Part shown: one piece after another, positions 10,847-22,515 of the stretch
How positions within the stretch are numbered: the stretch's first letter is position 1
How the letters are laid out: every line of letters begins with the position of its first letter
Source: Cyanophora paradoxa
Taxonomy: Eukaryota; Glaucocystophyceae; Cyanophorales; Cyanophoraceae
DNA: 64,000 bases
Direction: 5' to 3'
Assembly (NCBI GenBank): GCA_004431415.1
Contig: QPMI01000100.1
Location: 1 to 64,000 of the forward strand
Made by a program: the position numbers and the translations under genes
The notes under the pieces: generated by a model
The model's input: the letters and a program-made list of their open reading frames with translations, nothing else
What the model was told of the DNA's origin: nothing
Database searches by the model: none

Positions 10847-13800
10847 TTAGAGGCGGTCGGGGGCGTTGAAGCGGCGGGGACCGGGGCCGAGCCCGAAGTC
10901 CCCGCCCCCGCCCTCCCCGGCGCTCCGCGGCCGCCCCGCCCCCGCCTCCGCCGCAATCCCGTCTCCGGTCTCTGGCCCCGCTCCGGCCTCGCTCGGGCGG
11001 GCGATCGCGAGGAGCGCGGCGAAGTGCGCCCAGCGGTGCGCCGCCGCGAACGCAGCCATCTTCTCCGCCAGCTGCGAACGAAGTCACGTGAGGAAATCGA
11101 GGGGGGGGGGGGGGGGGGGGCGGGCCTGGGCGGAGGCGGCAGAGGAGGGCCCGGCGATGCCGGCGAGGGCGCCGGAGGCCTGCAGGGCCCCCGCGACGGC
11201 CCGCCCGCCGCCCGCACCCCTCCTCCACGTCTGCAAGCCACCCCGCCGCCCCGGCCGGCCCGCCGGCCCCGCCACGGGCGGCGCGCCGGCGCCGGCGCCG
11301 GCTCGGGCGCGGCGGCGCGGCAGAAGCCGGCGGCCCAGGCCCGCAGCGCCGCCGGCACTTTCGCGAGCCTGCGGCCGCCTTGAGAAAACTCAGAGCCTGT
11401 TGGGGGGGGGTACACGCACTCGCGTCGGCGAGGGACGCCAGCGCCGCCTCGGCCCGTCGAGCGCCGCGGGGGACCGGGACCCCGGCGGGGGGTACGAGCG
11501 CGCCCGGGTCGGCGAGGCGGCGGAGGAGGGCGGCGGGGTCGGCCTCGACGGCGCCCTGGAAGGCGAGCTCGGAGGGGGGTAGGCCCAGCAGGCCCGCCAC
11601 GGCGGCGTAGACCTGCCGGGGTACCGCCGTCAAGTCCAGGAGCGGGCGGCGGGGGTACCGCACCTGGCTGGAGGGCACGCGGGGCGTGGTGGCGCTCTTC
11701 GCGGCGCGCACGGCCCCCGCCGCCGCGGCGAGCTCGGCCGCCTGGAGCCCCGCCACGGCCTCCCGCGCCGCCCGCAGCCCCTCCACCTCGCCCCGTGCCC
11801 GCCCCGCCTCCTCCTCCTGCTCCTGCTCCGCCCCGGCCCCCTCCTTGGAGGGGGCGGGAGCCTCGGCCTGAGCCTGAGCCGAGGCCTGAGCCTCCGCCTC
11901 CGCCTGGGCTTGGGCCCTGGCCTCGTCGAGGAGGGCCGCCAGCTCGCGCAGGCGGACGAGGCCGCGGCTCGCGCGGCAGACGCTGGCGACCCACTCGTGG
12001 AGCACGCCCGCCAGCCGCGACGTTTGCCGCGCCCTAAGGAAACGCGGGAAAGATAGAGAGCATGAGGCCCGGCGCTCAGGGAAGGCCGGCGCGGGCGGGC
12101 GCACGCGTCGAGGGTCACTTCCGCGAGCGCCGCCTCGGCCTTCGCCACCGCCTTCGCGCTCACCCCCGCCGCGTCTGCGGCGGTCTCAGCGCAGGCCGCC
12201 CCTTAAAGCTTAAAGCTTCCTGCGCGACGGGTGCGCAGAGGCGGACCGAACTGGGCGAGGCGGTCGATGAATCCCGGGTCGCCGGTCGCCTTCTTGGCCT
12301 CGTCCCAGCCGCCCCCGCGCCCGCCCAGCAGCGCCAGCACCGCCGCGAAGGTCTTCTCGACGGCGGGCGGGGGCCGCGCGAAGGCCTTGGCCTCCGCCAC
12401 GTCGGCCTTGTGGAGCTGCTGGAGGGCCTCCAGGGGCCCCCGCAGCGCCGACCCGATATCCTCCTGCAGCCGCCCCATCTCCGCCTCCAACTCACTTGCA
12501 GAGGCGCCGGCGGGTCGGCCGGCGGCCGCCTCGGCGGCCGGAGCGGGAGCAGGGGCAGGGGCCGGGACCTCCGCCGGAGCCTCCGCCTCCGCCTGGGCTT
12601 GGGCCTTGGCCTCGTCGAGGAGGGACGCGAGTTCTCTCAGACGGACGAGGCCGCGGCTCGCGCGGCAGACGCTGGCGACCCACTCGTGGAGCACGCCCGC
12701 CAGCCGCGACGTTTGCCGCGCCCTGCGCTCACGAGAAACGAGAACGGATTGTCTGAGGGCGGAACGTTTAGCAGGGGAAACGGGACCAGGGCGCACGCGT
12801 CGAGGGGTACGTCCGCGAGCGCCGCCTCGGCCTTCTCGATAACTGTCGCGCTTACGCCGGCCGCGTCTGAGGCGGTCTCAGCCAAGAGAGAGCGGCGGGC
12901 CGGTCCGAACAAGACGGCAGACCGAACTGGGCGAGGCGGTCGATGAAGCCCGGGTCGACGGTCGCCTTCTTGATCTCGCCCCAGCCGCCCCCGCGCCCGT
13001 CCAGCAGCGTCAGCGCCGCCGCGAACGTCTTCTGCGAGCGAAGCGGGGCTCGCGGGCGGGCGGGGGGGTACGAGCACGTGTGGAGCCGAGGGCGCACGGC
13101 GAGGACCGGGGGCGGCTGCCGGTAGGCCATGACTTCGGAGACGTCGCGTCTCTGGAGCTGCTGCACCGCCTCCAGCGGCGCCGCGAGCGCCGCGGGGACC
13201 TCCTCCTGCAGCCGCTTCATCTCCGCCTCGAGCTCCTCGAGTCCCGCGGCGCCGGGGGGGGCGCCGGCGGGGGCCGCGGCGGCCGGCGCCGGGGCCGATG
13301 CTTCACGCTTGGCTTCGGCCTCGGCGGCCTCTACGAGGGACGCCAGCTCGCGGAGGCGTGCGAGCCCGCGTCTCGCCCGGCAGACCCCCGCCACCCACTC
13401 GTGGAGCGCGCCAGCAAGCGGCCCCGCCTCCCACGCCCTGCACTCAAGAAGGTTCACTTAAGGTCAAGGCAGGCGTCGGAGGGGCGGGCGGGCGCACGCG
13501 TCGAGGGCCACTTCCGCGAGCGCCGCCTCGGCCTTCGCCACCGCCTCCGCGCTCACCCCCGCCGCGTCTGCGGCGGTTCGGCTCAGAAGAGCTGGAGGCG
13601 AGCCCGCCCTAACAAACGAAAGCGGGGGGCGGACCGAAGTTGGCGAGGCGGTCGATGAAGCCCGGGTCATTTGTCGCCTTCTTGACCTCGCCCCAGCCGC
13701 CCCCGCGCCCGCCCAGCAGCGCCAGCACCGCCGCGAACGTCCTCTGCGAACAAAGCGGCTCTGAGGCGCCCACGATTGGAGGAGGGCGCGGGCGGTGCGG

Positions 13801-16800
13801 CTCGGACCTCGACGGCGGGCGGGGGCCGCGCGAAGGCCTTCACCTCCGCCACGTCGGCCTCGTCGAGCTCCTGGAGCGCGGAAAGCGGCCCCGCGAGCGC
13901 CGCCGAGACCTCCGCCTCCACCGCCGCCATCTCCCGCCGCTGCCCGTCCCGCTCGGATCAGATTTGATCAGATCAGATCTGATCTGGCTCAGGCGCACCA
14001 GGCCGTCCACCGTGCTTTTTGAAGACGAGGCGGCCGGGGCGCCCTCGTCCGCCGTCTCCGCGGCGCCCGAGGCGCCCGACGCGGCGGAGGCGGCGGCGGC
14101 GGGGGCGCGGCGGGCGAGGGCGGCGTGGAGGGCGCAGAGGGCGCGGGCCCACTCGAGGAGGCCCGTCAGCCGCGCCCCGCCCGCCTTCATCAGCCTGCCG
14201 TCGAATTCGATGAGCTCTAGCAGGAAAATGCAAGAAGTTGTGTGCTAGATCGAATCGGAATCCTTAGATTGAGATCTAGCAGCGAGAGCCGGCGACCGCG
14301 CACATGTCGGGGGTGCTGTCGGCGAGGAGCGCCTCTGCCCTCTGCACCGCCGCCGTGGGGATGCTCGCGGCGTCTGCGCGCGCGTTGGGATTCAGCGGGG
14401 CGAGATGAGAGCGAGGCCCGGGGGGCGCACCAAGGGACGGGAGGCGGTCGCTGTAGAAGGCCGGCTGCGCGCAGGCGGCGCGCGCGGCCGCCTGCAGCTC
14501 CTCCTCGGCCGCCTCGGGGGGTACGGCCCCCGCCAGCAGCGCCGCCGCGCCCAGCACGCCCTGCCGCCCCGCCTCAGCCGGCGGAGGGAGGTGTACGTGG
14601 TTCGGGAAGGGAGGGGAGGGGCGCGCGGCGGCGGCGGCGGGGCGGAGGGGCCCTGGTCCCCTGAGGAGCGCGAGGTCGTTCGCCGGGAGCTCCCGAAGCG
14701 CGTCGGCCCTCGCCCGCACGAGCCCGCGGAGCATGTCGACCTCCGCCTCGTCCGGCGGCGCCGGGGCCGCGGCCGGCTCGGCTGCAGCCTGTGCAGCCTG
14801 GGCCGGGGCCGGGGCCGGGGCGGGAGCGGCGGCGTCGATGACGGCGAGGTTGCGGTCGCAGGTGACGACGTGCGGGTGGGCGGGCCCGTACGCCCCCGCG
14901 AAGACGGCGCGCGCCCGCTCCAGGCTCGCCCGCGCCGCCTCGCGCAGGCCGCGCCGCATCTGCAGCGCCCCGACGTACAGGAGCGAGTTGGCGACCTCGG
15001 GGTGCTCCCCGCCAAAGTGCCGCCGCCGGATCGCCAGCGCGCGCTCCAGCAGCGCCTCCGCCCGCTCGAACTCCCCCGCGTCCTGCCCCGCGTCAGGGGC
15101 CGCCCTCGCAGCCGTTCCTTGTCCCAAGAGCTCACCTTGGCGATCCAGCCGAGGTGGTTGCAGGTCTTGGCGATGGAGGGGTGGCCGGGCGGCAGCACCG
15201 CCTCCTTCACCGCCAGCGCCTCCTCGTACATCCGCCGCGACTCGGCGACGCGCCCCGCGAACCAGTGCGCCAGCGCCGCCCCGTCCGTCGCCGCCGCCGC
15301 CTCCGCCGAGGCCGCGCCCTTGGCCGCCCGGATCTCCCCCAGCGCCGCCTCGTAAGCCGAGACCGAGGACTCGTAGTCCCTGCCGCCCCGCCCCTGAGAA
15401 AAAAGAAGAAGAAAAAAGAAGGAACGGCGTACCCCGCGTCGCAGAAGAGGCGGCCGAGGAGGGCGAGGGACTCGCCCAGCAGCGCGCGGGCCGCCGCGTC
15501 GCCGCCGCCGGCCGCCGCGTCGCGGGCGCGGGCGGCGACGAGGGCGCGGAGGGCGGAGGCGGCGGGGCCGAAGCGCGCCGTCTCGACGAGGAAGGCGGCG
15601 AGGGCGGCGAGGCGGCGCGCCCCGGCGGCGTCGAGCGGGCCGGCCGCGAAGGGCGCCACGAGGGCATCCCCGCAGGGCTCCTCCCCGGGACCCGCCCCCA
15701 GCGCCCCGTCCGCCCCCGCCAGGAGGCCCCTGCCAAAGATAAGAATCGAAGGGGTGCGGCAGGCGGATGGGCGCGAGGGGTGCGGACGCGAGGTCGAGGC
15801 GGAGGCGGGGGTCGGCGAGCATGGCCTCGAGGCGGCGGGGGCGGGCGAGGAAGGCGCGGAGGTCGGCCCAGCGCCCCGCCCGCGCGAGCTGGTGCGGCCC
15901 CTCCTCCAGCAGCCGCGAGAGCGGCACCGGCCCTGCCCCCGTCTGAGAAAGACGGCGGGGCGCGGGGGAGAGGAAGAGGAGAGCGGCGGCACCTTCCTCC
16001 TCCTCCTCCTCGCCCTCGCCCTCGCGAGCGGCGGCGGCGAGGAAAGCGTCGGCGAGGGCGGAGTGGGCGGCCCGCTCGTCGGGCTCGCCCCCGGCCAGGT
16101 ACCTGCCCCGCACCGCCTCCTCCACGAACTGCGGCGGGGAAGGGGAGTCAAGGGAGGAGAAGGAGAGGGGAAGGGGCTGGGCGCACGCGGTGGCCGAGGC
16201 GGTAGCGGCCGCTGGCGGGGGCGAGGAGGTCCGAGAGGGCGAGCAGGAGGGGCGAGAGGCCGGCGTGCGGGAGGCGCAGCGCCAGGCACAGCTCCGCCTC
16301 CGCCAGGCCGCCCCGGCTCGCCCACAGGGCCCGCGCCGCCTCGGCGACGGCCTCGGCGCCGTGCGCCGCCTCGGCCCGCGCGAAGACCTCGCCGCAGAGG
16401 GCGGGGACCGTCGGCGCCGCCGCCAGCAGCGCCCCAGCTCCGCGTCCAGCCGCTCGAAGACCCGAACTGGCCCGGGCGTCAGCGGGCGACGGTGCGTTAG
16501 GCTTCTCTGTACCTCGCAGAGGAGGTGGAGGAGGAGGTGGAGGTAGAGGGGCGAGGCGGCGGGGCCCGCCGAGACGAGGCGCGCGAGCTGCGCGGGGGCG
16601 AGCGCCTTGCCGCGCTCCGCGAGGTAGCCCGTCGCCAGCGCCGCGCGCCCCGCCTCGTCGAGCGGGGCGAGGGCGAGGAGGCGGGCGGGCGGGCCCAGTG
16701 GCGGGCGGCCCAGGCGGCCTCGAGGGGCCCGGCAGGCGGAGAGGAGGAGGGCGGCGTTGGCGGGAGGGCGGCGGGGAGCCACGCGAGGGCCTCGGAGGGC

Positions 16801-18813
16801 GGCGCGCGGAGCATGTCGACGGCGTCGACGACGAGCGTCAGGCGGGGCGCGCCCTCCGCCGCCGCCGCCAGCCACGCCGGCATCACCGCCGCCATCTGAG
16901 CGCGCGCGCCTGAGCGGCCAGCCGCCTGAGCCGCCTGAATCGCGCGCACGTACCTCGGCGTGGGAGGCAGGGACCTCCTCGGCGATGCGGCCGGCCGCCG
17001 CCTCCTTCAGCTCGTTCAGGAGCGAGTGGAGCAGGTCCGCCGGGTCCGCCGCCCCCGCCCGCCCCCGTCAGGTGCAGCACCACGGGGCCCGCCTCCGGCG
17101 CCGCCGCCGCCCGCGCCGCCGCCGCCGAGAGCACCGCCGACTTGCTGCGCAGCGGCCGCTCGCCCCTCAGCGGAGGCGGCGGGCCGGCTCAGATCTGATT
17201 CGAAACTCGAACCCGGAGCCGCTCTCGCCGAGGAGGAGGACGGCCTCACAGCGGGCGAGGGCCCCCGCGAGCTCCTCGAGGACGCCGTCCGCCCCGCGAG
17301 GCCGCGAGCGCGGCGGCGCGCGAGGCCCCAGTGCGCCTGCCGCTCCCGCAGGGCCGGCGAGGGCGCGAGGCGGGCGGGAAAGGCGGCGTCGACGGCGGCC
17401 GAGAGGTCCGCCAGGACGAGGGGCGCCAGGTCGGCGGGGCGCCCGTAGGCCCGCGCCCGCGCGCCGCCAGCACCGCCCGCAGCCGCCGCACCGCCGTCGC
17501 CGCCCGCGCGCTCTCGGGCCCGAAGGCCCCCGCCAGCTCCGGCGCCGGCACGTACCCCTCGTCCCGGAGGTAGGGCGGGGCGGCGCGGAGGCGGGCGGCG
17601 GCCCCCGGCAGGAGCGCGCCGTGCAGGATCTCGTGCTCGGTCACGGAGCGGTCGGCGTAGCGGCGCACCCAGGCGTGGCCGGCCGCCGCCGCCCGCCGCA
17701 GGTTCTCTTCGAAGAGCGCGTCGGCGGCGGCCGAGGCGGCGGTTCCGTCGCCGACGGCGTGCCAGCCGTACCGGGCGCCGTACATCGACATGAAGAAGTT
17801 GCTCTTGTCGATCTCGGAGAGGCAGATGGAGAGCACGCGCGCCTCCTGCGCGCTCTCCGCCGTGATCCCCCTGCCCCGGCGCGCGGCGGTGAGGCGGCGG
17901 AGACCGCTGGGGAGAGGCGGCGGGGCACCAGCGGAGGTCGACGGGTACAAAGGCGACGCAGCGCGCGGCGCAGAGGCCCCTCAGCTGCGGGAAGACGAGC
18001 TGCGGGCGCCGGCGTCAGCGAACTCTAATCACCGTTTGAAGCGTCGGGGGGCGGGCGGGCCTTGGTGAGGAGCTCGCGCTCCTCTGCAAAGTCGCGGAAT
18101 GGGCTCGAGACGAAGAGGCGAGCGACGGGCTCGCCGGCGGGGGGCCCCGGGTGCGCCCAGCCGTGCTCCGCCGCCGCCTGCTCCGCCAGCTCTTGCTCTA
18201 CGTACGCAGCGAGCGCCTCCGCGTCCTCCCGCGGGTACTCCGGCGCACGATCCGCCCCCGCCGGCAGCAGCGCCCCGCCGCCGTGCACGTGCCCGACCTG
18301 CAGAGGGGCGCCCCCGCCGTGCCCCGCGACGGGTGCGGCCGCCGCCGGCAGCTCCACGCCCCCGTGGCCGTGCGCTGGCACCGGCGGGGGCTGTCCGTGT
18401 TCTGCCAACGTTGCGCCCGGCGGTGCTTCGGCCTCGGACACTGTTGCAGGCGCCGAAGCTCCCTGGGACGCTTCGGGCCCCTCCACTGCTGCCGCTCCGA
18501 CGGCGGGACTCGGCATCGGTGCGGGCGCTGCAACGGCGGCCTCCTTGTCAAGCTGCTCCGCCTGTCGCACTGGCGCGGCCGCGGGGGGCTCCGGATCTGC
18601 AGCCGGCGGAACAGGCGGAGCGCTCGGAGCTTCAGGCGGCTCGACACGCTGGGCCGTACGCGCTGCATCGGTGCTATCCTTGACGCTGGTACGCTCGTCT
18701 GCAGCGGCCGCTGCCCTTGCCGGCGCGGCAGGGGCAAGACTCGCCGGCACGGCCGGGCGCGGCCCTCGGGATGGCGCTTCCGCCGATGCTGCGGCGGAGG
18801 AGCCGCATCCCAT
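10847..18813 (-). CDS. Nephrocystin-3-like NTPase/TPR protein fused to tandem dynein stalk-like modules
   Basis: Exon 1 (18061-18813) starts MGCGSSAAAS, an N-myristoylation/palmitoylation-type start. It ends with FVSSPFRDFAEEREL, and the next exons add FPQLRGL, DLRW and GITAESAQEARVL: a DUF4062-type domain. Walker A GESGSGKS is split by intron 17145-17212, and the Walker B-like LTLVVDAVD lies near 16850. Kinesin-light-chain-type TPRs (HPSIAKTCNHLGW, then AEALLERALAIRRRHFGGEH) lie at about 15400-14880. That order is the nephrocystin-3 plan. The same open frame continues into a dynein-stalk-like module, and an inferred intron 14195-14303 joins STPDM to LMKAGGARLTGLLEW. Four more modules follow to the stop (C-terminus FNAPDRL). 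The dynein resemblance was judged by motif order, not by a search. A cilium-base role is inferred from the NPHP3 family. The first intron (18000-18060) appears to use a GC donor. Confidence 0.8.
11290..14720 (-). repeat. Tandem dynein stalk/MTBD-like modules (about 5)
   Basis: These modules sit inside the coding sequence of the gene at 10847-18813. A full module reads: an acidic coiled-coil-like lead (ELEAEMGRLQEDI), then ADVAEVKAFARPPPAVE, TFAAVLALLGGRGGGW, EAKKATGDPGFIDRLAQF, then VAKAEAALAEV, then LAGVLHEWVASVCRASRGL, then an Ala/Glu/Gln coiled coil. The same order of landmarks occurs in dynein heavy-chain stalks. Well-conserved copies span about 13950-13300, 13240-12590 and 12500-11880. 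Divergent copies lie at about 14720-14080 and 11800-11290. The HEWV codons recur about 700 bp apart (near 13393, 12681 and 11991). The stretch 12667-12723 is virtually identical to 11977-12033, so duplication was recent and included introns. Confidence 0.75.
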
Positions 18814-18900
18814 CGGTCGGAGAAGCGCTTTTCGCGGCTTTCAGGTGCAAGTGCAAGTGCGCTAAGGGGGGTATACGTATCAGTGGTTGGAACTTGCGAG
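18814..18900. promoter_or_regulatory. Very short divergent intergenic region (87 bp)
   Basis: Only 87 bp separate the start codon of the minus-strand NPHP3-like gene (ATG at 18811-18813) from that of the plus-strand WW gene (18901). Unless unrecognised upstream exons exist, both promoters must lie here or overlap the genes. It holds a short direct repeat (GTGCAAGTGCAAGTGC) and GGGGGGTATACG, but no TATAAA. Bidirectional activity is inferred from layout. Confidence 0.5.
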
Positions 18901-21900
18901 ATGGGGAAGAAGGACAGGCACTGGAACCCCGGGCGGCGGCGAACGATGCTGCAGCTCGAACCCGAGGAGCCCGCTCCGATAGACATCTGGGGAGGGGCGC
19001 TCCGCACCGAAGGTCCCGCCTCAGGCCGCTTTCGCGCGCCTTTTCCGTTGACGCACCGCACAGAAGAGCGGCAATCTCGTGACAATGACGACAACCAACA
19101 GCAGCAGCGCGCATCGGCGGCCGGTGCGCTCGGACGCGGCCCGTCGCCGCCGCGATCGCTCACGAGCACGCAGAGAATCCGCTTGCGGGATTGCTCGGCG
19201 GATATGACGACGATGAGGAGGAGGAGGCACCCGCGGAGGCCCCCAAGGAGCCCGCCAGTGCCGCGCCGGAGAAAGGTCAGCAGGCCGCTTGCTTGAAGCG
19301 GACCAGTACAGCATGGCAGCAGTTGAACAGAGAGTCGTGACGCGCCCGCGCCGAGAGCCGTCGGCGACCTCCCGCCGCCCCTCTTCTCGATGCGGGGCCT
19401 GATTGCCGCCGTGCGTGGCGGGTGCTACCAGGTGTGAGCAAAATCGCCGCGGAGGTGGATTCTTTCCTTGCGGAACTCGAGGGCATCGACGCCGGCGACT
19501 CGAGCGCCTGGAACCGTCTCGAGCCGCGCGCCTCGGCCCCTCCCGCATCTGCCCCAGCCCCTTCCTCGGCCCTCGTCCAAGACGCCACCCCCGCATCCTC
19601 TTCCGCCGTTGCGCATGCTCAGCGGGGCTCTCCGGTGCCCCCCGTCGCCCTCGCGTCCTCCTCCGCCTCGCCCGCCGCCCGCCCCGCCGCGCCCGAGCCG
19701 GAGGGCCCGAGCGCCTCGGAGCTGCTCTCGCTGGGGCGGCAGCTCGCGGAGCGAGTGGACGCGTTGCTGCGAACCTACACGGCCGCCGCCGCCCGCGAAG
19801 AGCCTCTCCACGAGGGCGACCCGCCCCTCGCCGCCCTCCGCCACCACATCGACGCCAGGCTCGCCGCGCCGCCTCCCGGGCCCCGTCCTTTCCCCGACCT
19901 GATCCGGCGGCAGGCTCGCGGACCTTCGGGACGGTGGCTTGAGCGCCGCCTTCGCCGCTCGCCGCCTGGAAGAGGCTCGCCGCGCAATCGACCGCGCCGA
20001 GCTCGGTGCGTGCCGGCTGCCCTTCCCTCCTCCCCTCCGCCGCCCTTCCCGCCCCTGATAGATCCGCTTGCAGCGCTCCGCGGTCGCCCCGTGCCCGCCG
20101 CAGCGGCCCCGCAGCCCGCCGCCGAGCCGCCGGCGCGCCGCGGCGCCGTGATCTCGTCCCTCCCCGTCCGCTCCTCCGCCCTGCGCTCCTCGGCCCCCGC
20201 CACCGGCTCCTCCCCGCCGCCCGTCCCAGCCGCCCCGGTCCCCTCCTCCGCCCCCGCCTCTGCTACCGCCGCCCCGGGCGCCCCCGTCACCGCCTCCTCC
20301 ACCACCTCCTCCTCCGCATCCTCCTCGGATCCCGCCGCGTCGAACGCGCAGCCCGCGCCGCACCCCTACGTTCCTGCAGGGCGCGCCCCGCCGCCCGCCG
20401 CCCTGCGCCCGCCCGCCCCGGCGACGAACCCCGAGCGCAGGTGGACGCAGAAGTACGATCGAAGCACGCGGCGCTGGTACTTCGTCCACTCCGTCTCGAA
20501 CGAGGTCTCGTGGGACGTACCCGCCCCGGACCCGCCCCCCGCCCCCGCCCCCGCCGTCCTTCCCGTCGTCGCCCCGCTACCCGTCGTCCTCCCGCCGCCC
20601 CCTCCTCCTCCGCCGCCCCCGCCGCCCCCGCCCCGGCCCTACCCCGGCCCCAGCGGGCGCCGCCGATGCCGGGTCCGCGGCCGCCTCGCCGCCTCCCGGC
20701 GTGACCCTCGAGCCCGAGGCGGCGAGGACGACGTGGACATGGAGATAGACGGGACGAGCCGCCCCGGGCACCCGCCCCGCCCCGTCCTCCGCCCGGCCGC
20801 AACCCCGGCGCCCGCCCCCGCCCCGCCCGGCCCGGCCCCGACGGCCTACGACGCCGCGGCCTACGACGCCGCGGCCTACGCGTACGGCGCGTACGGGGCC
20901 ACCGCGGCGGCGGCGGCGGCGGGGTACGCGATGCCCATGGCGTCGACGGCGGCGGGGTACGCGATGTCCCAGCCGATCCCCGTCGTGACCACGCCGACGG
21001 CGGTCAGCCTCTCCAGCCTATCCAGCGGCGCCCCGGCCATCCGCATCCCCGGCGAGTCCAAGCCGGCCCCGCCCCGCGAGAAGGCCTCCCCGGCGCTCGC
21101 CTCCGCCATCGCCTCCGTCGCGGGGCCCGCCGCCCCGCCCCCGCCCTCGGCCCCGCCCCCGCCTCCTCCTCAAACCCCCTCCGCAAACGCCCCACCCGGC
21201 GGCAAGCCCGTCGCGTTCTCTCTGGCGAAGCCGGCGGCGGCGGGGGGCGGCAAGCCGGCGGCCATCTCGTCCTCCGTGGCGCGCCCCTCGAAGCTGGCGG
21301 GGATGATGGGCGTCTGGCGGCAGCGCTCGGAGGAGGCTGAGAAGGAGGCAGAGCGAGAGGACCGCAAGCGGCGGCGCGAGGGCGCCTCACAAGAGGAGCT
21401 CGACGCCGAGAAGGCCCGCCAGTACGACAAGTGGCGCACCGAGCAGATCCGCCAGTGCGCACGCGCCCGCCCCGCAGGCCCTTTCTAAGGCTCTAAGCGC
21501 CGCCGCGCTTTGCCAGGGGCTTCGTGGACAACTCGAACCTGGTACCCCTGGGGACGAACGCCTGGAACGCCCTCTCCGCGCGCCTCGCCGGCCCCGCCGG
21601 GGGCGCCCCTTCCACCTCCCCGCCCCCCGCCCCCGCCGCCGCCCCCGCCGCCGCCCCAGCCAAGAAGCCGGCGGCGAAGAAAGCGGCGGCGGCGCCGGCG
21701 GCGCCGGCAGCGAAGGCGACGGCGACGCCGCCTTCGCTGCGGGTGGACCAGCGGAAGGAGCTGCCGATGGACGTGCGGCTCGCGGCGGCGCGCAAGGGGC
21801 TCCCCAGCGGCTGGACGGCCGTCGTCGACGAGAAGACCAAGGACATCTACTGGGAGAACCCCGGGACGGGCGAGGTCTCCTGGGACCGGGACTTCTCCTA

Positions 21901-21901
21901 G
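18901..21901 (+). CDS. Double WW-domain protein, FNBP4-like
   Basis: Exons join in phase at 18901-19012, 19064-19123, 19174-19275 and 19432 onward. The N-terminus is MGKKDRHWNPGRRR. The third exon gives NPLAGLLGGYDDDEEEE, a short acidic motif seen in formin-binding-protein-4-like and splicing-linked WW proteins. A helical segment (VSKIAAEVDSFLAELEG) follows. WW 1 lies near 20440-20515 (WTQKYDRSTRRWYF to SWDVP) and WW 2 at the extreme C-terminus (GWTAVVDEKTKDIYWENP to SWDRDFS). Between them are long Pro/Ala runs, an Ala/Tyr block (YDAAAYDAAAYAYGAYG) and a charged helix (EEAEKEAEREDRKRRRE). The last intron begins GTGCGCAC and ends TTTGCCAG, joining IRQ to GFVDNSNLVPLG. One frame change near 19870-19905 could not be resolved. 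WW domains bind proline-rich ligands; a nuclear mRNA-processing role is inferred. Confidence 0.8.
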
Positions 21902-22515
21902 CTGTAGGTGGGCCCCTCTTTAAGCTTAGCTTTAGCTATTCCCCCTCCGGTCCTTAGCTAGCCAGCTAGCTAGCGCAGCTTCTGCTTCTTTGAAAGGTTT
22001 CTTTGTAGTACGTATTCTCGACGGATCGATCAGCATCATCAGCAATTCCTACGAGCTATCCCACCCAGAGACGATACTTTACAGCCCGTGGCTACCTTTA
22101 TCTGTCTAAGCCTACGCTAGCGCTAGGATACAGCACTGTGCGGGGGGTCGGCCTCTGAAAACTGCGGGCCTGGTGGCGCGGAGGGAGAGGAAGGAAGGGG
22201 AAAGAGGGGAAAAGTGAGTGAGGAGGGTCTGCGCGGAAGGGGGCGAGGTGGGCGGGCGAGCGAAAGAGGAAGCAGCGAAGAAGCAGGTCGGAGGGCGGCC
22301 GGCGGCCGACGGAAGGGCCGGCGGCGGGTCGGAGGGCGACAGACGACGGGCGAAGGGCGAACTGCGGCGGCGGCGGCGGCGGCGACGGCGGAGCGATGAA
22401 ACATGAAAGGCGACGACTGCGGCGGCGGCGGCGGCGGCGGTGGAAGGGAAGAAAGGTGGCCCGAGACAGGGCCGGCAGGGGCGGACGGGGCGGACGGGGC
22501 TGGCCGGCTCGCCGG
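21902..22515. other. Convergent 3' spacer with trinucleotide repeats
   Basis: This lies between the stop codons of two convergent genes. The first 200 bases are AT-richer and contain runs of the self-complementary word GCTAGC, presumably 3' untranslated sequence. Two (CGG)n tracts follow near 22366-22390 and 22418-22441. Open frames here are low-complexity Arg/Gly strings and are not supported. Confidence 0.6.

Noticed and set aside
15154-16500. 448-codon plus-strand frame with RR/GGG-rich sequence
   Set aside because: Antisense shadow of the NTPase region, with low-complexity Arg/Ala/Gly composition.
14405-18028. Plus-strand frames of 316-490 codons opposite the NPHP3-like gene
   Set aside because: No domain or splice consistency. 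The minus strand has Walker A/B, DUF4062-type and TPR motifs in the expected order.
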